Source of the DNA: Prorocentrum cordatum
Taxonomy: Eukaryota; Sar; Dinophyceae; Prorocentrales; Prorocentraceae
NCBI GenBank assembly: GCA_963575745.1
Contig: CAUYUJ010015690.1
Coordinates: forward strand, 81,169 to 145,168
Direction of reading: 5' to 3'
DNA: 64,000 bases
Within the stretch, counting starts at the first letter, position 1; every line of letters starts with the position of its first letter. Made by a program: the position numbers and the translations under genes. Below, piece after piece: positions 29,826 through 37,920 of the stretch. Under the pieces are notes generated by a model, which saw nothing but the letters and a program-made list of their open reading frames with translations, had not been told where the DNA came from and ran no database searches.

Positions 29826-30640
29826 TCTAGCCATCTAGCCACGCATAATCCAGTCGAACCGGTACAGTGCGACGACTGCGTCGCATTTGTTGTTACGACG
29901 GCTGCCAGTGGCAGCCGACTGTACCAACACTAATGCTCGCGCGGTCTCCCTCCTCCAAAGTCCTCCCCCCGACTTTCTCATCATATTGCTTCCTCCCGCC
30001 TCCTCCGTGGCCCTCCCCCTCCAGTCGGTGCGATTGATTTCTCGCTCCCCCTCTTCCTCTCATGTGTCCCTCCTCCTCCTTCCTCTCCTTCCTCCTATTC
30101 ATCGTCCTCCCACTCCCTCATTGGCCTCCTGACCTATCTTTCCTCCCTGCTCCGTCCTCCTCCTCCTCGCGCGCGTTCCCTCGCGCCTCTTCATCCTTCC
30201 CTGCTGTCGACCTGGGGCTCAGGGGAGCCACGCCTGGCCCCCCATCCCCCACCTGGTGCATCCAGCAGGCAGGAGGCGGCGAGATCGCAAGGGAGGAGGT
30301 GGACGAGTACAGTCGGGGCCCTGAAGAAGGAACCCTTGTCGTTGGGGAGGGGCTCCGCGTTCCTTAAGCGTTTCGCAGCTCGCCTCAGGTTTCCCTTCTG
30401 TTTCCGATCGGAAAATCGAAGTTTCACTTATGGGAAAAAAGGGGCCTCGTTCCTTATTTGGGGTTCCTTTGGTCAGCGCCCCGATTGCACGTGGAACATC
30501 GCCTCGGGAGCCCGTGATCGAGCCACCGCCCCTGCTCGGCGGAACTCTGTCCCTGTCCTGCCCCTGGAGGTGGCACCCCGCTCCCGGAGGCGCCAGTGCA
30601 GGAGCCAACCAAGATCATAATAGGATCCCAACAGGACCCC
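29826..30640. other. No gene seen; pyrimidine-rich at 29945-30190
   Basis: CTCC-rich in the first half. 30200-30640 is unremarkable, with no domain. Confidence 0.4.
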
Positions 30641-31800
30641 AGTCGGGCTCAACATGAGGTTTTCGAAGGTGTCCTGCGGGCTTGGAAATTCAAAGTGATT
30701 CCTGAAAGGGTTCCTGCAGAATTCTCGGAAGTTCCTGTAGGATGCCTGAGGGATCCCTTCGGATGCCTGAGAACTTCTGCTGGATTCCTGAGTTTCCCTA
30801 AGCATTCTTACAAGATTCCAATCGGATTCCTGAAGGATCCCACGGGTGTGAGGATTCCGAAGAAAGGAATCTAGGAAAGTCCTCTGGGGAACTTGCGGAT
30901 TCCTATTGGTTCCTGACGGATTCCTGAAGATTCTTGACGGACTCTTGAGACGTCCGTCGGGCTTTCTTTGTAGGAATATCATGGGAATTCTCGAGGATTC
31001 CTGACGATCCACGAGGTCCTTGCGGATTCTGGGAGGACTCTGGAGAATCCCCAGAGATTCGGGACAACTCTTACCCATACCCGAACACCAAAAATATTAC
31101 AGAAGGATTCCTGAGGATGCCAGCAGTATTCCTAAATATTCCTGCCGACGGCACGCAGGATTCGTGATGAGTCCAGAGGATTTTTCAACACTCCTGAAGA
31201 CTCCAGGGGGATTCCTGACATGAAGGCTTCTCCAGGATTTCTCAGCGATTAGTTGATGATGTTTTGAGGTTCCGTGCGCGTTCCTGAGGAATCTTGGCTA
31301 TTCCATAAAGATTCCTGGAGGGCCCCCCTCAAGTGTAGTCCCCCCCAGGCGCGACGGCGCGCGCTGTGGGCGCGACGTTGGCGCCAACCAGGATTCGAAG
31401 GAGGAGGCGGACGAGGAGGGGGCGATGAGAAGGAGGACCAAAGTGCACCCAGGATGCTTGAAAGACGCTGCGCGCTGCTACGCGATCATTCTAAATTTCC
31501 CAGGGTTTTGACGATTCCTGTGGAGTCCTGAATGTATGGGGATTCCCGAGGATTGCTGTGGAGTCCTGCCAGTTCTTGACGACTTCCTGAAGATCCGCCA
31601 AGGATTCCAGAGGATTCCTGAGAGATCGGTCGGATTTCTAAGGGCTCCTGAGGATTCCCGAACATTCTTGGGGACTCCCGTCGGATTTCTGAAGGACTCC
31701 TGAGGACTCATGCTGTTTCCTGCCAGCTCTTGCAGGATTCGTGACGGTTCCTGAGGATTCTTGAAGGATTCGTTTCTCAAGGTGTTTGAAATTTCGTCCG
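30640..31800 (+). repeat. Degenerate GGATTCCTGA array, 1.15 kb
   Basis: The word GATTCCTGA(G)GGA and variants recur irregularly, dozens of times. A non-array GC-rich insert lies at about 31320-31480. There is no fixed period, so it resembles an expanded short-word array rather than a satellite. Confidence 0.8.
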
Positions 31801-31849
31801 AATTCCAAGCTTATTTAATCGCTTCGCTCACTCAGCCGCCCCGTAGTGT

Positions 31850-32306
31850 GCCGTCGCAGGCGTTTGCCTGCGCGTTCGTGGCCTCTTGGGGGCCGTTTGG
31901 GGGGCTCTTGGAGCCTCTTTGTGGGTCTCTTAGGGGCCTCGTGGGGCCTCCAGGGGGCCGCATGGGCTCTCTCGGGGGCCTCTCGGAGCCTCCTGGGGGC
32001 TTCTTGGGAGGCTCGAGTTGGTGGTTCGTGGTCCCCCTCTTGGGCCCCTCTTGGGGCCGTCTTGGGGCCCTCTTGGGCGATCTTGGGCGCCTCTGGGGTC
32101 GTTTGGGGGCAGTCTTGGACCGCCTGGGGTCCCTCTTGGGGTCCCCTCGGGCCGTCTTGGGGCTGCCCTGGGCGCCTTTGGGGCCGTCTTGGAGCGTCGG
32201 AACTCCGAGAAGGCGGAAGGGCCGCAAACCTCCAGGAACCGTCGGGAAATCCATGATGTTTGCCTCTTGGGAGGCCGCCCTGGGGCGCTGTTGGCTTCTC
32301 GCTGCA
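31850..32306 (+). repeat. CTTGGGGCC-type array
   Basis: Same texture as 6905-7480: TCTTGGGG(C/G)CC every 10-25 bp, ending near GTCTTGGAGCGTCGGAA and CTCCGAGAAGG. The same ending words occur at 36090-36120. Confidence 0.8.
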
Positions 32307-32707
32307 GGGCCTGCCGCCTATCTCGTCGACGCACTTTGGCGGCTCCAGGTCGAGGGGCTCGAACTCTGGATTCCGAGGGGGGGGGGGGGCGTCGAGACAC
32401 CGGGGGCCTTCCCCTCTTTCCCTACACCTTAGGCGATGCTTAAGAAAACTTGAGTTTTCGGCCAGGGTCTCGATTATTCTTTAACGTTTCAATGTAAATC
32501 TTAAGATGTTAGTAGACATGTTGGGTTTTTTTATTCAGGTTCTGAGACTATGAATTTCTTAATCCATGATTTCTTAAGCATTTCGCAGGGTGTAGGGCCT
32601 GCCACCTATTCGTCGACTCATTTGGCGGCTCCAGGTCGAGGGGCTCGAACTTTGGCTTCCGAGGGGGGGGGCCGTCGAGACACCGGGGGCCTTCCCCTCT
32701 TTCCCTA
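32307..32707 (+). repeat. 113-bp direct duplication split by MITE A4
   Basis: Left copy 32307-32424 and right copy 32595-32707 both run GGGCCTGCC...GGCGGCTCCAGGTCGAGGGG, CTCGAAC, GTCGAGACACCGGGGGCC, TTCCCCTCTTTCCCTA. Element A4 lies exactly at the junction, so the tandem duplication existed with a TA at the join before the element went in. Confidence 0.9.
32423..32594 (+). mobile_element. MITE-like element A, copy 4
   Basis: 172 bp with family ends and a TA at both edges. The corresponding TA is also present, without an insertion, at the end of the right duplicate (32706-32707). Confidence 0.9.
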
Positions 32708-32737
32708 TCTTCCTCCTTGTTTTTTTTTCGGCGGCGG

Positions 32738-32919
32738 GCGAGGGGGGAAGTGAGAAGGTGAAGGCCTTGTCAGAAGGCGGCGGGACTTCTCAGAAGCCCT
32801 CGCGCCTTTGAACAGGCCTTCTCCTTCTCTCAGAAGCCGGGCTTAGAAGACTTCTCAGAAGGCCCGGGGACTTCCGAACCTTCTGCGAAGGCCTTCTGCT
32901 TCTCACTTCCCCCCCTCGC
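32738..32919. mobile_element. MITE-like element P before the THI5-like gene
   Basis: Ends GCGAGGGGGGAAGTGAGAAG and the inverse CTTCTCACTTCCCCCCCTCGC, with pairing continuing through AAGGCCTT (about 38 bp). The interior repeats ACTTCTCAGAAG. It ends about 85 bp upstream of the relict spliced leader. The CTTCTNAGAAG words recall element V at 46294. Confidence 0.9.
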
Positions 32920-33004
32920 TCGTGGCGATTTTTGAAGCGCAAACATGGATCAAGGAGCGTGGATTAGCGACGTGTACCAGAATTCATTTTAGTCTGTGCC
33001 TGGG

Positions 33005-33026
33005 TCCGCAGCCGTTTTCGCTCAAG
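33005..33026 (+). other. Relict dinoflagellate spliced leader
   Basis: From 33006, 18 of 21 bases match the conserved dinoflagellate spliced leader. Differences are T to C at its position 4, A to G at 9 and G to C at 14, counting from the first C. The variable first base is T here. The terminal CTCAAG is intact and lies 37 bp before the ATG of the THI5-like gene. Spliced leaders are added to mRNA by trans-splicing, so a genomic copy at this place implies that a processed mRNA was copied back into the genome. Confidence 0.75.
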
Positions 33027-33063
33027 TCTGGATCCGTTGCTCCAGCCGCAGGACCCCCCGGTC

Positions 33064-34137
33064 ATGGCGGAGAAGGTGACGATAGCGCTCGACTGGACGC
33101 CCAACACGAACCACGCTGGTTTCTTCGCGGCCAAGGCCCTCGGCCTGTATGCCAAGAAGGGCCTCGATGTCGCGATGCTGTCCGTCACCGACCCCGTCTA
33201 CAGGGCCTCGTACACGGAGGGCGGCGGTGCCCCGGACGCGGAGTACAACACGCCGTGCGGCCTGGTCGCACAGGGCAGAGCCCACTTCGCGCTGAACTCG
33301 CCGGAGGGCGTGATCAATTGGAACACGCGGCCCGCGGGGGACCCCAAGCCTCCTTTGAAGGCCGTAGCGGCCGTCTGCCAGAAAAACACGTCGGCGATCG
33401 CTTGCCGGCCAGAGATCAAGAGCCCAAAGGACCTCGACGGAAAGAGGTACGCTTCCTACGCGGCCCGTTTCGAGGGGCGCATCGTGCAGAAGATGATACA
33501 GAAGGCCGGCGGCAAAGGAGACTTCGAGGAGGTAGTCAGCCCAATGCTGGGCCTCTGGAACACGGTTCTGTGCCCGAAGTCGCAGGAGGGCGCGACGGAC
33601 GCGACCTGGATTTTCACGTGCTGGGAGGGTGTCGAGGCCCAGATGAAGCAGGCTGAGCTCAGCCTCTTCGCGCTGGAGGACTTCGGGATTCCCTACGGGT
33701 ACGCTCCGTGCCTGGTTGCCCACCCAGAGCTACTCGACGCGAACCCAGACCTCATCCGGAGCTTTCTGGAGGCGTCCGCGGAGGGGTGGGAGTGGGCCGC
33801 CGCGAACCCCGCGGAGGCGGCAAAGCTGCTGGTGGAGGGCGCCAAGGCGGAGTGCGGCGATGCATCGCTGCAGCCAGACATGGTTGCGCTGTCGATGGAG
33901 AAGCTGGCGCCCGCGCTGCTGGACCAGCGTGGGAGGTGGGGGACGATGGAGCTCTCGCGATGGGAGCAGTATCTGGACTGGCTGTCGAACGAGGGCCTGC
34001 TCACGACGTACGTGAACAGCCGCAAGCCCTCGGCCGCCGCCGCGACCCTCGACGAGCTCCGCCAGGGCCGCGCCGGAGAGCAGATCCCCCGGGCGCAGGT
34101 CTCGGCGGCGCAGCTGTTCTGGTCCGAGTGGCGGTGA
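33064..34137 (+). CDS. NMT1/THI5-like protein (HMP-P synthase-like fold)
   Basis: Complete intronless 357-residue protein of the NMT1/THI5 family, which has a periplasmic-binding-protein fold. Members either make the thiamine pyrimidine HMP-P (eukaryotic Thi5) or bind precursors for uptake. The N-terminal signature LDWTPNTNHAGFFAAKALGL (9-28) is strong. A second lobe runs from about KSPKDLDGKRYASYAARFEG (119-138) to PYGYAPCLVAH (210-220), with a helical C-terminus. The ATG at 33064 is chosen because the family homology starts two residues later and the relict spliced leader lies just upstream. The Cys-rich iron motif of yeast Thi5 is absent, and its pyrimidine-donating His appears replaced (FALNSPEGVI, 75-84), so I favour a binding or diverged role over classical HMP-P synthesis. 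No signal peptide is seen. Confidence 0.85.
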   Translation: MAEKVTIALDWTPNTNHAGFFAAKALGLYAKKGLDVAMLSVTDPVYRASYTEGGGAPDAEYNTPCGLVAQGRAHFALNSPEGVINWNTRPAGDPKPPLKAVAAVCQKNTSAIACRPEIKSPKDLDGKRYASYAARFEGRIVQKMIQKAGGKGDFEEVVSPMLGLWNTVLCPKSQEGATDATWIFTCWEGVEAQMKQAELSLFALEDFGIPYGYAPCLVAHPELLDANPDLIRSFLEASAEGWEWAAANPAEAAKLLVEGAKAECGDASLQPDMVALSMEKLAPALLDQRGRWGTMELSRWEQYLDWLSNEGLLTTYVNSRKPSAAAATLDELRQGRAGEQIPRAQVSAAQLFWSEWR

Positions 34138-34221
34138 CGACCTCGGCCAGGCGAGCCGGGCACGAAGGAGGGGTGTCTCTCTGCGGCGCTCACGAGGGGG
34201 GTGGCGCCAGAGGACCTGGCC

Positions 34222-34339
34222 TCGCTCGGACGTGTGCGCTTCTTTCTCGGCGGGAGCCATCGAGGGCCATCCTGGACCATCGAGCAACAGAAAACGCGCA
34301 CGAAGCCGAGCAGTGCACGGGAAACGGACGTCCGAGCGA
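34222..34339 (+). mobile_element. MITE-like element I, copy 2
   Basis: 118 bp, ends TCGCTCGGACGTGTGCGC and the inverse ACGTCCGAGCGA. It matches I1 at 8324. It lies 85 bp after the THI5-like stop codon, so it may be in the 3-prime UTR. Confidence 0.8.
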
Positions 34340-34501
34340 TGGCAAGAGGAGGGGGCCTTCAGGAAGCCGCGGGGAGGCTGAGGAGCCGGGCGGGTGGCCT
34401 CTATAGGAGCCCTCCCAGCCTCGCAGAGTCGGGTATTGGCCAGGACCCCGGGTGAGGGGACCCGGTTGGCAGTAGGGCCCCGGAGCCCCCAAATTGGCCC
34501 A

Positions 34502-34788
34502 GGGGTGGATGGACCTCCTACCCTGACACGTCGATTAAAGAATTGGCCGTTTTCGGCCTTCGAGAGCGCGTCGCGGCCGTCATTTTTGCGGGTCCAGGTC
34601 GGTCGGTATCGGTCCCAGGCCGTTTTCACTAAAGGGAGGTTTGTCCACCGCCGAATTAAGGAATTGGCCGTTTTCGGCTCGCGAGAGGGCGTCGCGGCTG
34701 TCTTTTTCGCGGGTCCAGGTCCGTTGGTTTCGGTCCCAGGCCGTTTTCACTGAGGGGAGGTTTAGTGAAGGGAGGTTTGTCCACCGCC
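34502..34788 (+). mobile_element. MITE-like element B, copies 3 and 4 in tandem
   Basis: B3 (34502-34652) has both ends, GGGGTGGATGGACCTCC and GGAGGTTTGTCCACCGCC. B4 (34653-34788) repeats the interior (GAATTAAGGAATTGGCCG onward) and the right end but lacks a left end, as if produced by unequal exchange. Right-end words are repeated within B4 (GGGAGGTTTAGTGAAGGGAGG). Confidence 0.85.
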
Positions 34789-35430
34789 GATTGGCCAGAA
34801 TCACTAAACCAGGTCTGCCGTAGCTGGTGTTTTTTCGGGTGACGGCAGTTCTGGTTGGTGGGACGGGCGGGGCGGGGGGGGCGACCCCCAGCACGCATCA
34901 CTAAACCAGGTCCCGCCAACTCCCAGTTCTGCCAACGCCCGAAAGAGGCCTCCTTAGAAGCATCCAGGCGCTTCCATGAAGGCCCCTGCCCTCCAGCAAA
35001 CCCCCCGCCCTCTTAGAATCCCGCCCCCCTTGCGCCACCCCCTTACGCGCGCCGCGTAATATCGCCCCAGAGTGTGCTGGAACGCTGCCTGAGCGTTGAT
35101 AGAGCTCTGGAGGGGCCGCGGCGTTCGATGCATCCTCTGGACCCGTTGGCTTTCGGATATCTGTCAGGGCTTCGCCCTCTGCCGCCGGCCCCCTTTGTAT
35201 CGTAATGGGATATACAAGGGTGGCGTCGGTGCGTCTCGGCGCTGCCTTGGCGCATCTGGGAACATCATGCGGGAGCGTATAGGGATCATCAGCGCATATT
35301 GCGACGTTGGCGTCATCCTAGTGACCTTCTGCCCATCCCGCCACCGTGCCTGGGCTGTGGGTCTCAGGCCGCTTGTATATGTGTTGGGGTGTCGTGGGGA
35401 GCCCCAAGATTGCCCCTCTTACGTCGGTTT
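34789..35430. other. No gene seen
   Basis: 34790-34920 has short repeats of CACTAAACCAGGTC. The remainder is unremarkable. Confidence 0.4.
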
Positions 35431-35452
35431 GGGCGCCTCTTGGGGGCCTCAT

Positions 35453-35716
35453 GGGGCCTCGTGGGCTGTCTATTGGGCCTCCTCGAGGCCTCTTGAGCGC
35501 GTCCTGGGCGCCTTCTTGGGGCCTCGTGGGCTATCTATTGGGCCTCCTGGAGGCCTCTTGGGCGCGTCTTGGGCGCCCTCTTGGGGCCTCGTGGGCTGTC
35601 TATTGGGCCTCCTCGAGGCCTCTTGGGCGCGTCTTGGGCGCCCTCTATGGGCCTCTTGGGGTATCTATTGGGCCTCCTCGAGGCCTCTTGGGCGCGTCTT
35701 GGGCGCCCTCTTGGGG
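35453..35716 (+). repeat. 66-bp tandem repeat, 4 units
   Basis: Units starting GGGCCTCGTGGGCTGTCTAT at about 35453, 35518, 35584 and 35650 are each 65-66 bp and over 90% identical. They lie in the CTTGGG-type array. Because 66 is a multiple of three, frames repeat with period 22 (GPRGLSIGPPRGLLGASWAP), but there is no other sign of coding. Confidence 0.9.
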
Positions 35717-36250
35717 CCCCTTGGGCCCTCGGCCTCTTGGGGCCTGCCGGGGGCCTTTCGGGACACCAACATCGATTGTTCGGTTCGTGGTCCCCTGCTT
35801 GGGCCCCTCTTGAGGCCGTCTTGGGGTCCTCTTGGGCCGTCTTGAGCGCTTCTTGGGCCGGCTTCGCCCTAGGCGATTCTTGCCCGGCTTCTTCTTCACG
35901 CTAGACTATTTTCTCGGCCTCCGGCCGAGGGCGTCGAAGCATCGTGCAGCTTGTCGCCAGCAGCCATAGAAAACGTTTCTTGGGCCATCTTGGAGCCATC
36001 TTGGGCCGTCTTGGGGCCTGTCTAGGGGCCTTCTTGGAGGCGTCTTGGGCTGTCTTGGGGCGGCCCTGGGAGCTTCTTGAGCCGTCTTGGAGCGTCGGAA
36101 AGCCCAAACTCCGAGAAGGCCCAAATCCTTCAATTACATGTCTGTAAAATCTACGATTTGGGCCTCTTGGAGCGCTTTTGGGCCCTCTTTGGGCCCTCTT
36201 GGGCCGTCTTGGAGCCATCTTCGGGCGCCTTGGAGCACTCTTGGCCTCGG
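35717..36250 (+). repeat. CTTGGGGCC-type array (continued)
   Basis: TCTTGGGCCGTCTTGG-like words throughout, with a non-array gap at about 35870-35970. Confidence 0.75.
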
Positions 36251-36254
36251 CAAT

Positions 36255-36440
36255 GAGAATACGGCGTCATTTGCGAAGGTTTATGGCCTCGGGGACGCGA
36301 ACAGTGCGTAGTTTACAAGGGCTTGATGCCTCGGGGACGCAACAATAGCATACTTTACAAGGGTTTGTGGCCTCAGGGACGCGAGCATTGCGTACTTTAT
36401 GAAGGATTGTGGCCTCGGGGGCGCGAATCTCAGGTACTCT
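36255..36440 (+). repeat. ~49-bp tandem repeat, 4 units
   Basis: TTTACAAGGGTTTGTGGCCT then CGGGGACGCGAACA(G/T)TGCGTAC recurs with period about 49 bp. A diverged single unit (TTATTACGAGGGATCGTGGC then CTCGGGAGCACGG) is at 61097-61160, also beside a CTTGGG array. Confidence 0.8.
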
Positions 36441-37800
36441 CACGTGTCCCACGCCCCGCCAGGAATTCAGACAACGCGATCCGGGCGTGGTGACCAAGCC
36501 GCTTTTCGGCTCCCACCCTTCTTGCGGACTTCAACACTTTACAGTTGGAAGCAGCACGTAGAACTCTCACAGTGGACACTGGGGACTCGAACTGGAGCAC
36601 CAAGCAGCAAGCCTAAGCCTCGCAGCCTGATGGCCCCGCAAGGTGGCCGACGGATTTGACGATGTTGTCGTCTTTCCCACCTTCGTCTTAACCGCGAGGT
36701 TACTCAGCACGCTTGTCCCGCGGACGCCGAGGCCCACATCACGTTTTCAGTGGTGTCTTCTTGGTGGAGCCGAGAGGAAGCTTAGGTTTTTGCTGCCGAA
36801 GCGAGGTCCGACCCCCAGGCCCTGCCTTTGTCGGGAAGCGCTTGGGCATGGCCGCCATCAGCTGTGAGGTGGGTAGCCGTATTCCGGCCACGCCGACCTA
36901 TTCGGGATGGCGCATTTTGGCCCCTTTGGTCGCATGCGCTTATGTTGTGTGGGCCAAGGCATTTTGGCAGCTTTGATCGTGTGCGCGTATGTGCTGTGGG
37001 CCAGGGAAACATGAGGAGCAGGAGGAGGAGGAGGAGGCTCTCCTTCTGCTCCTCCGCTCCTACCCCTTGCTCCTCTCCTTGCTTCCTTCCTTCGCCTTCT
37101 GCTCTTCCTTGCTCCTTTTCTTTTCCTTGCATTGCTCCTTTGCTCCTTCTCCCTACTCTTGCTCCTCTCCTTCTGCTCCTCCTCTCCTAAGCCTCGTGAC
37201 CGACGCCGTAGATACCTTACAAGAAAAGACTGCTATGGCTGGCTCGTGTCTGGAAGACGACGGAGTGGAGGATGAGGCGGACCAGGACAAAGTCGCGGTG
37301 GTTGCTGAAGGTGCCCCTGGGCCTGGGTGGCCCCACCTTTCCGCTCCATGGTGGAGCCCCTGGGGGCGTCTGGGCCTCGTGAAGGGTGCCCTGGAGGCCG
37401 TGGGGGCCTCCTTGGGAAATCCCGGGGGCACCTCGGGCCAGTGGCAGCACTGCAATACCCGAAAGTGTTGAGGAGGAGAAGGCGGCGGCAGTGCGGGCAG
37501 GTAGAGGGAGAGGGGCACCACCAGTGAGGTAGAGGGCGACTCGGGTCTCTTGGTGTCGAAGGGGTTTCGGGGTGAAACGGACACAGCTGGTCTGGGGCGT
37601 CGCAGCGAAAGTCGTCCACCAGCCGGTCGTTTCGCCGTCTGTTCACTGGTGGGCAGTTCAGGACAGGGTGGCTGGGAGGTCGGGCCCAAGGCTAGAGTGA
37701 GGCCCCATCACTGCAGTGTCTGTTGCGGAAGAGATGGTGGACCAGTGGAGACGGGGCGGAGAGGAGGAGCAGGAGTGAGAGGCGAGGAGTGAGAATCGAT
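36441..37800. other. No gene seen; CTCCTT-rich at 37020-37190
   Basis: Moderate-complexity DNA with pyrimidine-rich 37020-37190 and CTTGGG-like words at 37340-37440. No domain recognised. Confidence 0.4.
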
Positions 37801-37825
37801 GAGGGGCAAGGACTAATGAAGAAGA

Positions 37826-37920
37826 CGAGGAGAGGAGGAGGAGGAGGAGGAGGAGGAGGAGGAGCAGGAAGAGGAGGGGAATTGAGGCGGAGGCGGCGGA
37901 GGAGGAAGCGGGATAGGATG
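37826..37920 (+). repeat. GGA-rich microsatellite
   Basis: Perfect GGA triplets at 37833-37866, degenerate after. Confidence 0.9.

Noticed and set aside
35346-35845. Protein with 22-residue repeats (GPRGLSIGPPRGLL...)
   Set aside because: The 66-bp units sit in a CTTGGGGCC field. Periodicity in all frames follows from unit length, and no other coding evidence exists.
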